Positions 1 through 5,390 of a stretch of DNA of 5,390 nt are shown here, one piece after another. Source of the DNA: Gemmatimonadota bacterium (GTDB taxonomy: Bacteria > Gemmatimonadota > Gemmatimonadetes > Gemmatimonadales > GWC2-71-9); contig QHTW01000145.1 in NCBI GenBank assembly GCA_003220955.1, positions 1 to 5,390 of the forward strand. Direction: 5' to 3'. Every line of letters begins with the position of its first letter. The stretch's first letter is position 1. The position numbers and the translations under genes were made by a program. The notes under the pieces are model-generated. The model was not told the origin of the DNA and searched no databases. It saw nothing but the letters and a program-made list of their open reading frames with translations.

Positions 1-1144
1 GCTGTGGATGCCTGATCAAGGCGTGCGTCAGCACGCGTCCCAGGGTCCGTTTGCTCGGTGCGATGCTGTTCATCGTCCGCGCGAGCGAGTTCAGAAATGC
101 GTCGTCCATGTGCTCGAGCGCCTGCTTGAGCCGGTAGTACTTGAGGTGATCCTCCCCCAGCAGCTCCATCCAGGCATGGTGATACGCTGACAAGCGCCGT
201 TCGCTGGTGTCGCGCGCGCGAATCGCCGCGGCGGCGTGACAGCCGGCGAGCCGGCCCGCTTTCATCGCGTTGGTGATGCCGCCGCCCGACAGCGGGTTGA
301 TCATGTGGCCGGCATCGCCCGCGACCAACACGCCGTCGCCGTAGGTTTTTGTGATCGTGGTATGGACGATGACACCGCCGACGGTGTAGCCGGTGCGCGA
401 GCCGCCGGGAAAACGCCGCGTCACCCAGTCGTCGAGATACTGGCGCGCGTTGCGGCCATCCGATTTCAAGGCGACGACTCCCAGTCCCACGTTCGCGACG
501 CCAACCCCTTTCGGAAAAATCCACGCATACCCACCCGGCGCGATCGCGTTGCTGAACTGCAGGTAGATCGCGTCGGGATTGAACTCGATCCCCTGGAGTA
601 CGTACTGCGCGCAGGATTCCATGTCGCGCGCCGGCACGCGGGTGTCGAGCCCCGCCCAGCGGCCCACCATCGTCTCGACGCCGTCGGTGCCGATCACCAC
701 TCGGGCACGATACACGTCGTCGCGGCCGCGTTCCTTCACCCGCACCTGCCAGCGCTCGTCGCCGTTGCGCGACATGGCGGTCGCTTCCGCGCCGACGAGC
801 ACCTGGGCGCCCGCCCGCGCGGCCTCGGCCGCCAGAAAGGCATCGAACCGCGTGCGGTCGAGAATCCAGCCTCGCCCGGAATTGGCGAGGATGACTTGCG
901 TGTCATCGGGCGCTTCGAAGATGACGTCGGTGATCCGCCGCGACACCCAGTCGGCACCGTCGGGATTCGCAAACTCGCGCAACCCGGCGTCGCCCACGCC
1001 CTCGGCGCATCGCACCGGGGTCCCGACCGCGCGGTCGCGTTCCAGCAGGACGACGTCCAGCTCAGGCGCCGCCAGCTTCGCCTGCCATGCCGCGACGGCG
1101 CCCGCCGGCCCCGCCCCGACGACCAGGACGTCGACGTCAGGCAT
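1..1144 (-). CDS. Geranylgeranyl reductase family FAD-dependent oxidoreductase (3' end beyond the window)
   Basis: Likely a flavoprotein that saturates double bonds in an isoprenoid chain. Translating the minus strand from ATG at 1144 gives 381 codons without a stop up to the left edge, so only the C-terminal end is missing. Visible motifs: N-terminal Rossmann GAGPAG at residues 10-15 with acidic E35 closing the FAD ribose site; PVRCAEG at 43-49, whose C46 fits the family's active-site cysteine; GTDG at 152-155; YAWIFP at 206-211, then eight residues and GLG at 220-222, a full match to the YxWxFPx7-8GxG signature; GDAGHMINPLSGGGI at 276-290, the second FAD motif. The start overlaps the upstream ferredoxin by 8 nt and has no clear Shine-Dalgarno, which suggests translational coupling. 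Family members act on archaeal lipids, menaquinone (MenJ) or chlorophyll (ChlP/BchP). The substrate cannot be decided from sequence; a membrane lipid or menaquinone tail is my inference. Family assignment is firm. Confidence 0.9.
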   Translation of the reverse strand, partial: MPDVDVLVVGAGPAGAVAAWQAKLAAPELDVVLLERDRAVGTPVRCAEGVGDAGLREFANPDGADWVSRRITDVIFEAPDDTQVILANSGRGWILDRTRFDAFLAAEAARAGAQVLVGAEATAMSRNGDERWQVRVKERGRDDVYRARVVIGTDGVETMVGRWAGLDTRVPARDMESCAQYVLQGIEFNPDAIYLQFSNAIAPGGYAWIFPKGVGVANVGLGVVALKSDGRNARQYLDDWVTRRFPGGSRTGYTVGGVIVHTTITKTYGDGVLVAGDAGHMINPLSGGGITNAMKAGRLAGCHAAAAIRARDTSERRLSAYHHAWMELLGEDHLKYYRLKQALEHMDDAFLNSLARTMNSIAPSKRTLGRVLTHALIRHPQ

Positions 1145-1340
1145 AGGCGACCATCGCCAGCGCCCCAACGGGGCAGGGGGCGATGCACTTCTCGCAGCCG
1201 GTGCAGGCCGCGTCGTCCACGGTCAACGTGTTCAACTCGAGATGGATGGCTTCCGGCGGGCACAGCGGTAAACACAGGCCGCAGCGGTCACACACCGCGA
1301 GGTCCACGATGGCGATTGTGTCGGGCGTCACGCGACGCAT
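1137..1340 (-). CDS. 2[4Fe-4S] ferredoxin, probable electron donor to the adjacent reductase
   Basis: A 67-residue protein with two complete CxxCxxCxxxCP motifs: C17, C20, C23, C27 and C46, C49, C52, C56. This is the standard ligand set for two [4Fe-4S] clusters in small low-potential ferredoxins, and the length fits the family. It is cytosolic, with no signal or membrane segment. Its stop codon lies inside the start of the reductase gene (8-nt overlap), so the two are one operon. The inferred role is passing electrons to that flavoprotein, as shown for a Methanosarcina reductase and its neighbouring ferredoxin. I chose the ATG at 1340. An in-frame ATG at 1376 would add 12 residues (MTALFRTARLPP) unlike a ferredoxin N-terminus, and that stretch is occupied by a good promoter whose start point falls at the 1340 ATG. 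It could instead serve other redox partners. Confidence 0.9.
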   Translation of the reverse strand: MRRVTPDTIAIVDLAVCDRCGLCLPLCPPEAIHLELNTLTVDDAACTGCEKCIAPCPVGALAMVAYA

Positions 1341-1347
1341 GGGCGGA

Positions 1348-1376
1348 AGCCTAGCCGTGCGAAAAAGGGCCGTCAA
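1348..1376 (-). promoter_or_regulatory. Sigma-70-type promoter for the ferredoxin-reductase operon, probably leaderless
   Basis: Reading the minus strand, TTGACG (1376-1371, five of six consensus bases) is followed after exactly 17 nt by TAGGCT (1353-1348, fits TAnnnT). Only 7 nt separate the -10 box from the ATG at 1340, so the expected transcription start coincides with the A of the start codon or lies within a base or two. The mRNA would then be leaderless, which agrees with the absence of a ribosome binding site. Strength and start point are predictions from spacing only. Confidence 0.6.
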
Positions 1377-1388
1377 GCTTCACGCTTG
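1374..1388. repeat. Short inverted repeat between the divergent promoters
   Basis: CAAGC (1374-1378), a 5-nt centre TTCAC, then GCTTG (1384-1388): a perfect 5-bp inverted repeat. The left arm contains the TTG of the minus-strand -35 box and the right arm the TTG of the candidate plus-strand -35 box. It may be an operator for a dimeric regulator, or simply a by-product of two back-to-back -35 elements. No known operator is recognised. Confidence 0.4.
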
Positions 1389-1414
1389 CTTGGGGTTACG
1401 CATTTCATTACCTT
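1386..1414 (+). promoter_or_regulatory. Candidate promoter for the mreBCD-mrdA operon
   Basis: TTGCTT (1386-1391), 17 nt, then TACCTT (1409-1414). Each box matches the sigma-70 consensus at three of six positions, including the TTG and the TAnnnT bases, and the spacer is ideal. The expected start is near 1421, giving a leader of roughly 38 nt before the GTG at 1459. This is the best candidate in the intergenic region but a weak one. It mirrors the ferredoxin promoter, with the two -35 boxes separated by only 9 bp. Confidence 0.4.
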
Positions 1415-1416
1415 GA

Positions 1417-1431
1417 GCCGTTCGCAACGGC
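1417..1431. repeat. Perfect palindrome at the predicted mreB transcription start
   Basis: GCCGTT, CGC, AACGGC: a perfect 6-bp inverted repeat with a 3-nt centre, 27 nt before the GTG at 1459. The predicted start near 1421 falls inside its left arm, so it is better read as a possible DNA-binding site than as an RNA hairpin. If transcription starts further upstream it would instead fold as a stem-loop in the mreB leader. It has no U-tract and does not look like a terminator. Confidence 0.35.
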
Positions 1432-1458
1432 CCGCCTCACTCTTTTACCGACGATCAC

Positions 1459-2502
1459 GTGCCACCACGCTGGCTGAATTTAAAAATGGGTGCTTGGAGC
1501 CCGGCGAATGAAATCGCCGTAGACCTTGGCACCGCTAACACACTCGTCTACGTTCGCGGCGAAGGGATCGTGTTGAACGAACCCTCCGTCGTCGCGATCG
1601 AAAAAGCTACCGGCAACATCAAAGGCGTCGGACTCGAGGCCAAGCGCATGCTCGGCCGCACGCCGGACGGTGTGCTCGCTGTGCGGCCCCTCAAAGACGG
1701 CGTCATTGCCGACTTCGATGTCACCGAAAAGATGCTGCGCTACTTCCTCAAGACGATCATCGATCGCCATCTCTTCCGTGTCCGTCCCAAGGTCATCGTG
1801 TGCGTGCCGAGCGGCATCACCGAAGTCGAGAAGCGCGCGGTGCGCGACTCGGCGCAGTCGGCCGGGGCGAAGGAAGTCTACATGGTTGCCGAGCCGATGG
1901 CGGCGGCGATCGGCGTCGGGCTGCCGGTTGAAACGCCGACCGGCAACATGGTGATCGACATCGGGGGCGGCACGACCGAGATCGCGGTGATCGCGCTGTC
2001 CGGCATCGTGTCCGATACGTCGATTCGCACGGGCGGGGACGAGCTCGATCAGGCCATCGTGCAGTTCATGCGCAAGAATTACAACCTGCTGATCGGCGAG
2101 CCGACAGCGGAGCAGATCAAGATCCAGAGCGGGTCCGCGGCCCCGATCGGCGAGGAACGCGAGATGGAAGTGAAGGGCCGCGACCTCGTGTCCGGCATTC
2201 CCAAGATCGTGCGGGTACACTCGAGCGAGATCCGCGAGGCCGTGCAGGAGCCGATCCAGCAAATCGTCGACGCGGTGCGTCGCGCGTTGGAGATTACGCC
2301 GCCCGAGCTGGCGTCCGACATCGTCGACCGGGGCATCGTGATGGCCGGCGGGGGGGCGTTGATTCGTGGGCTCGACCTGCTGTTGCAGCAGGAGACCGGG
2401 CTGCCGATTCACCTGGACGAAGATCCCATGACCTGCGTGGTGCGTGGGGCGGGGCGCATCCTCGACGCTCCGGAGAAATACCGCAACGTCTTGACGACCT
2501 AG
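1459..2502 (+). CDS. mreB: Rod shape-determining protein MreB (bacterial actin)
   Basis: A cytoplasmic actin-like ATPase that polymerises under the inner membrane and guides the elongasome. Its 347 residues match the usual MreB length. Seen: phosphate-1 loop DLGTANTL at 22-29; VPSGITEVEKRAV at 117-129; AEPMAAAIGVGLP at 144-156, with E145 in the position of E. coli E143; phosphate-2 loop DIGGGTTE at 167-174, with catalytic-type D167; adenosine motif GIVMAGGGALIRGL at 292-305. The start is uncertain. GTG at 1459 gives an N-terminus (RWLNLKMGAW) that could be the membrane-binding amphipathic helix typical of Gram-negative MreB. ATG at 1486 would remove nine residues, three of them (N7-K9) encoded by AT-rich codons unusual for this gene. 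Neither start has a Shine-Dalgarno; an in-frame stop at 1414-1416 rules out anything longer. mreC follows after 4 nt. Identity is certain; the start is about 60:40 for GTG. Confidence 0.96.
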   Translation: MPPRWLNLKMGAWSPANEIAVDLGTANTLVYVRGEGIVLNEPSVVAIEKATGNIKGVGLEAKRMLGRTPDGVLAVRPLKDGVIADFDVTEKMLRYFLKTIIDRHLFRVRPKVIVCVPSGITEVEKRAVRDSAQSAGAKEVYMVAEPMAAAIGVGLPVETPTGNMVIDIGGGTTEIAVIALSGIVSDTSIRTGGDELDQAIVQFMRKNYNLLIGEPTAEQIKIQSGSAAPIGEEREMEVKGRDLVSGIPKIVRVHSSEIREAVQEPIQQIVDAVRRALEITPPELASDIVDRGIVMAGGGALIRGLDLLLQQETGLPIHLDEDPMTCVVRGAGRILDAPEKYRNVLTT

Positions 2503-2506
2503 TCGA

Positions 2507-3385
2507 ATGGCGATCGGCACGGATCGGTACGCCACGCGGGCCGACACGCTGCTCTTCATCGCCTGCGTGGCGCTGTCGGTTGCTGCGCTGAGCCTTCCCG
2601 ATCAATGGCGCGATCCGCTCGCGCAAGGACTGCGCCAGACCGTGCTCGCGCCGTTTTTGTTTCTCCAGCGCCAGACGGAGCTGCTCGCCGCTGCCCGGTA
2701 CCGCTACGACGGCGTCGTGGCGCAGCGCGATTCGATGGCGCTGGCAGCCACATTCATGCCCGAGCTGCGCAGCGAGAACGCGCGCCTCCGGAATCTCCTG
2801 GGGCTGAGCGCCCGGCTGGGCAGCGGCTACGTGACGGCCGAGATCCTCCACCAGCCCGAGCCGACGAACCCGCTGAGTTTCGTGGTCTCGGCGGGGGAGA
2901 AAGAAGGCGTCCGACCACTGTCGGCCGTGGTAAGTCCGGAGGGGCTGGTAGGCCTCGTCGCCTCCGTCGATGAACATACCAGCGTGGTGTTGAGCTGGGC
3001 GCACCCCGAATTTCGCGCCAGCGCCATCGCGACAGACGCCAGCGTGGTCGGGATTGCCGCGCCGCATGGCGCGGAAGGTCCCAGCGTCTGGCTGCTCGAG
3101 CTGCAGGGCGTGCTGTATCGCAAGCAAGTGCCGGCGGGGACCGTCATCGTCACATCGGGCCTTGGCGGCGTGTTTCCGCGCGGCATCCCGATCGGCGTCG
3201 TGATCGGGCCGGCGGGCGAGGAAAAGGGCTGGGGTCGGACGTATCTGGTCCGGCCAGCGATTCACCCGGCCGAGCTGTCGCACGTCATGATTCTGACCTC
3301 GCCGCGGCCCGCTGGATCGGACCTGCGCAACGCGTTTACGATGCCTCAAGACAGCACCGCTCCGGGCGAGCCTCCGCCGCAATGA
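2507..3385 (+). CDS. mreC: Rod shape-determining protein MreC
   Basis: A bitopic inner-membrane protein whose periplasmic part binds and activates PBP2 in the elongasome. The 292 residues show a short cytoplasmic N-terminus, one transmembrane segment at about 14-31 (TLLFIACVALSVAALSL), a coiled-coil-prone helix at about 52-100 ending in the family-typical ENARLRNLLGL (90-100), then the two-lobed beta domain. That domain includes SPEGLVGLVASV at 143-154 and TSGLGGVFPRGIPIGVV at 216-232, the most conserved MreC block. The last 20 or so residues are a Pro-rich, probably disordered tail (from about 271). ATG at 2507 lies 4 nt after the mreB stop. No good Shine-Dalgarno is visible, so coupling to mreB translation is likely. 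Its TGA overlaps the mreD ATG (ATGA). Length and architecture are normal for the family. Confidence 0.95.
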   Translation: MAIGTDRYATRADTLLFIACVALSVAALSLPDQWRDPLAQGLRQTVLAPFLFLQRQTELLAAARYRYDGVVAQRDSMALAATFMPELRSENARLRNLLGLSARLGSGYVTAEILHQPEPTNPLSFVVSAGEKEGVRPLSAVVSPEGLVGLVASVDEHTSVVLSWAHPEFRASAIATDASVVGIAAPHGAEGPSVWLLELQGVLYRKQVPAGTVIVTSGLGGVFPRGIPIGVVIGPAGEEKGWGRTYLVRPAIHPAELSHVMILTSPRPAGSDLRNAFTMPQDSTAPGEPPPQ

Positions 3386-3885
3386 GACGGACCGACCGCT
3401 ATCGTTACCCCTTCATCATGACGCTGCTGGTGCTGCTGCAGTTCACGGTGCGCAGCCACCTCGGGGGCGATCGCGTGGCGCCCGATTTCCTCCTGCTCGC
3501 GCTGCTCATTTACACGATTCGCGCCGAGCCGGGCAAGAGCGCGGCGGCGGGGTTCATCCTCGGGCTGCTGCGTGACGCATTGACGCCGGCGAGCTTCGGC
3601 GCCGGCGCGCTGGCCCATACGATCGTGGGATTCTCGTCGTCCTGGGCGAAAGCGGTCTTCTTTGCGGAGCACGTGTTCGTGAAAGGCTGCCTGTTCTTCG
3701 CGGGCACCTGGCTGCGCAACGTCATCGTGCTGCTGGTTTCCGGGCGGCTGCAGGGCTCACAGGTGGCGTGGGAGCTGCTCGTGTGGTCGCCGCTGCAGGG
3801 GCTGACGACGGCGCTGGTCGGTGTGGTGGTGTTGTGGTTCTTCCGCGGCTGGTTGTACCCGAGACGCGCGGGAGTCCCAGCGTGA
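3382..3885 (+). CDS. mreD: Rod shape-determining protein MreD
   Basis: A small polytopic inner-membrane protein that works with MreC and RodA-PBP2; its molecular role is poorly defined in the family. The 167 residues are strongly hydrophobic, with likely membrane segments near 10-24, 33-47, 53-65, 72-95, 102-120 and 133-156. The recognisable MreD block is GFILGLLRDALTPASFGAG at 57-75, with the conserved G-x-x-x-G-L-x-x-D pattern. The ends are basic: MRRTDRYRYP at the N-terminus and RRAGVPA at the C-terminus. The gene starts within the mreC stop (ATGA) and ends in a GTGA overlap with mrdA, so both junctions indicate translational coupling. MreD diverges quickly in sequence, so position and topology carry much of the assignment. 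Confidence 0.92.
   Translation: MRRTDRYRYPFIMTLLVLLQFTVRSHLGGDRVAPDFLLLALLIYTIRAEPGKSAAAGFILGLLRDALTPASFGAGALAHTIVGFSSSWAKAVFFAEHVFVKGCLFFAGTWLRNVIVLLVSGRLQGSQVAWELLVWSPLQGLTTALVGVVVLWFFRGWLYPRRAGVPA
3871..3874 (+). promoter_or_regulatory. Ribosome binding site of mrdA
   Basis: GGAG at 3871-3874, inside the end of mreD, sits 7 nt before the GTG at 3882. It is the clearest Shine-Dalgarno in the operon and supports that GTG, which overlaps the mreD TGA. The nearby ATG at 3886 is in a different frame and is not the start. Confidence 0.6.
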
Positions 3886-5390
3886 ATGCGTTTCACCCGT
3901 ATCTGCTCGATCGGCGCCTCGGCGTGGCGCGCACGGCCGTGTGGATCGTCCTCGGCATCCTCGTGATGTCGTTCTTCCGCACGCAAATCCTCGGGCACGG
4001 GAAGTATCAGCTGCAATCTGAGACGAACCGCCTGCGGCCGATTCCGCTGCCGGCGCCGCGCGGCGTTATCTACGATCGCAACGGCCACGTGATGGCGGAG
4101 AATGTGCCGGGCTATACGGTGTCGCTATTGCCCGGCCCCGAGGCCAACCTCCGCTCTACGCTGGCGCGCATCGCGTCGATCGCCAACATCGACAGTACCG
4201 CCATCGAGCGCGTCCTGCAGCGCGCTCGCCGCGCGCCGTACCAGCCCGCGCTTGTGCTCGGCGATGCGCCGTTCAACGTCGTCTCGGCGCTCGAAGAACG
4301 GCGCGTTGCGATTCCAGGCCTGCTGATTCAGGCGGAGCCCAAGCGATCGTATCCCGACAGCGCCGTCGCGCAGCTCGTGGGCTACGTGGCCGAGGTCACG
4401 GAGGCCGAACGCACCTCGAAATTCGCGAAAGTGCGCCTCGGCGGGCTGGTCGGGAAGGACGGCCTCGAGCTGCAGTACGATTCCGCGTTGCGCGGGGACG
4501 AGGGGCTGCGATTCGTGGAGGTCAACGCGCGGGGACAGATGGTCCGGGAAGCGGCGGCGGCCGCGAACCTCATTCCGGTTCCCGGGACCGATCTCCATAC
4601 GACGATCGATCTGGATCTGCAGCAATACATCGCGCGCATGTTCCCGCCTGGGCAGCGCGGTGCGGTCATGGCGCTGAACCCCAATACGGGGGAAGTCCTC
4701 GCGCTGTACAGCGCACCGACGTTCAACCCCAATGCGTTCGTGAGCGGCATCTCGCCGGCGTACTGGCGGACGCTGAGTGAAAACCCCGCCAGGCCTTTGC
4801 TCGATCGCTCCATCAAGACCCGCTACCCACCCGGGTCCACCTGGAAGCTCGCCGTCGCCGCCATGGCGTTGAAGCGCGGCATCGTTGGTCCGCGCAGTCA
4901 TATGCCGATCCCGTGCCGCGGCGGGTTGCAGTACGGGAATCGCTTCTTCCGCTGCTGGAACGCCCGCGGCCACGGTGATCTCACACTGACCGAAGCGATC
5001 GCCCAAAGCTGCGACGTCTACTTCTATCAGCTGGGCATCAAGTTGGGCGTCACGTCGCTGCTGGAAGACGCCAACGATTGGGGCTTTCGCGGACGCACCG
5101 GTATCGATCTCCCCGGCGAAATCCCCTCCGAATTCCCGACCGGCCCGGAGTACTATGACCGCCTCTACGGCCCGCGGCGCTGGACGTCGGCGGTTGCGCT
5201 GAACCTCGCCATCGGACAAGGCGAAAATGCGCAGACCCTGATTCAGATGGTGCGGCTGTATCAACAGCTGGCCAGCGACGGGCGCATGCGCACGCCCTTC
5301 GTCGTGCGGGCGTCGACAGAGGCGGCGCGTGCTTCGCTCGATCTCACCGCCGACCAGCTCGCCACGTTACGCCGGGCGATGATCGCGGTC
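3882..5390 (+). CDS. mrdA: Penicillin-binding protein 2, peptidoglycan DD-transpeptidase (3' end beyond the window)
   Basis: The class B PBP that cross-links new lateral-wall peptidoglycan together with RodA in the periplasm. From GTG at 3882 the frame is open for 503 codons to the right edge. Seen: short cytoplasmic tail; transmembrane anchor at about 18-37; N-terminal pedestal domain with PAPRGVIYDRNG (57-68), KRSYPD (154-159), VGYVAEV (166-172) and GKDGLELQYD (191-200); then the transpeptidase domain. Active-site boxes: YPPGSTWK at 315-322 with nucleophile S319 and K322; SCD at 376-378 as the SxD/SxN box; GQG at 445-447. The KTG box and the last hundred or so residues lie outside, judging by the usual length of about 600. 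C345, C358, H364 and C377 look like the PBP2 zinc site. A GTGA overlap with mreD and a GGAG box fix the start. PBP2 rather than PBP3/FtsI is supported by SxD and the mre context. Confidence 0.95.
   Translation, partial: MNAFHPYLLDRRLGVARTAVWIVLGILVMSFFRTQILGHGKYQLQSETNRLRPIPLPAPRGVIYDRNGHVMAENVPGYTVSLLPGPEANLRSTLARIASIANIDSTAIERVLQRARRAPYQPALVLGDAPFNVVSALEERRVAIPGLLIQAEPKRSYPDSAVAQLVGYVAEVTEAERTSKFAKVRLGGLVGKDGLELQYDSALRGDEGLRFVEVNARGQMVREAAAAANLIPVPGTDLHTTIDLDLQQYIARMFPPGQRGAVMALNPNTGEVLALYSAPTFNPNAFVSGISPAYWRTLSENPARPLLDRSIKTRYPPGSTWKLAVAAMALKRGIVGPRSHMPIPCRGGLQYGNRFFRCWNARGHGDLTLTEAIAQSCDVYFYQLGIKLGVTSLLEDANDWGFRGRTGIDLPGEIPSEFPTGPEYYDRLYGPRRWTSAVALNLAIGQGENAQTLIQMVRLYQQLASDGRMRTPFVVRASTEAARASLDLTADQLATLRRAMIAV

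Noticed and set aside
1..1144. Reductase as chlorophyll or bacteriochlorophyll reductase (ChlP/BchP)
   Set aside because: No photosynthesis genes are nearby and the ferredoxin partner fits other family branches better. It cannot be fully excluded, so no gene symbol was given.
736..1275. Minus-strand open frame of 179 codons overlapping the reductase and ferredoxin
   Set aside because: It is in a different frame from both real genes, has no domain, and would need to overlap two well-supported proteins.
236..1354. Long plus-strand open frame (372 codons)
   Set aside because: It lies opposite the reductase and ferredoxin genes, which carry full family motifs. Its translation is Arg/His/Pro-rich with no recognisable domain, as expected of an antisense frame in GC-rich DNA.
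1341..1376. Extended ferredoxin start at the ATG at 1376
   Set aside because: The added residues do not resemble a ferredoxin N-terminus, and the bases match a promoter whose start point is the downstream ATG.
1417..1431. Palindrome as a Rho-independent terminator
   Set aside because: The stem is short, no T-run follows on either strand, and both flanking genes are transcribed away from it.
1480..2559. Minus-strand open frame of 359 codons opposite mreB
   Set aside because: Antisense shadow of mreB; composition is His/Arg/Asp-rich with no motif.
2294..3382. Minus-strand open frame of 362 codons opposite mreB and mreC
   Set aside because: Antisense shadow spanning two genes; low-complexity Arg/Ala/Pro-rich translation.
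4125..5264. Minus-strand open frame of 379 codons opposite mrdA
   Set aside because: Antisense shadow; the plus strand here encodes the PBP2 SxxK and SxD boxes in a continuous frame.
3882..5390. Division transpeptidase PBP3/FtsI instead of PBP2
   Set aside because: The box after SxxK is SCD, not the SxN of FtsI, and the gene is coupled to mreD. The KTG region that could add evidence is outside the window.

Overview
The window is GC-rich chromosomal DNA from a Gram-negative bacterium that is probably rod-shaped. It carries two divergent transcription units separated by 118 bp. The gene order mreB-mreC-mreD-mrdA and the general look of the proteins suggest a Gemmatimonadota-like lineage, but no rRNA or other decisive marker is present, so that placement is an inference. 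All six genes read cleanly without frameshifts. There are no mobile elements, tRNAs, CRISPR arrays or gene-free stretches above 300 bases.

Left side, minus strand (1-1340). A small 2[4Fe-4S] ferredoxin (1137-1340) overlaps by 8 nt the start of a geranylgeranyl-reductase-family flavoprotein (1144 down to the window edge, 381 codons visible). The flavoprotein carries the family's GxGxxG FAD motif, a CAEG cysteine motif, a textbook YxWxFPx8GxG motif and the GDAGHMINPLSGGGI FAD motif. The likely function is saturation of an isoprenoid chain (menaquinone tail, polyprenyl lipid or similar), with the ferredoxin as electron donor. A ferredoxin paired with such a reductase is best known from archaeal lipid synthesis, so this bacterial pair is the least ordinary item in the window.

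Intergenic region (1341-1458). It contains a good minus-strand promoter (TTGACG, 17 nt, TAGGCT) placed so that transcription would begin at or next to the ferredoxin ATG, which implies a leaderless mRNA. A weaker plus-strand promoter (TTGCTT, 17 nt, TACCTT) faces mreB. The TTG of each -35 box lies in one arm of a short inverted repeat (1374-1388), and a second perfect palindrome (1417-1431) covers the predicted mreB start point.

Right side, plus strand (1459-5390). This is the elongasome operon: mreB (actin-like filament), mreC (periplasmic scaffold), mreD (membrane partner) and mrdA (PBP2 transpeptidase, cut by the window end before its KTG box). Spacing is 4 nt, then ATGA and GTGA overlaps, so the genes are almost certainly co-transcribed and translationally coupled. 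Together they position and carry out lateral-wall peptidoglycan cross-linking; rodA would be expected just beyond the right edge. PBP2 also shows a Cys/Cys/His/Cys set matching a predicted zinc site near its active site.

I do not see a previously undescribed large system here. The most useful leads are the bacterial ferredoxin-reductase pair, the back-to-back promoter arrangement and the uncertain mreB start.
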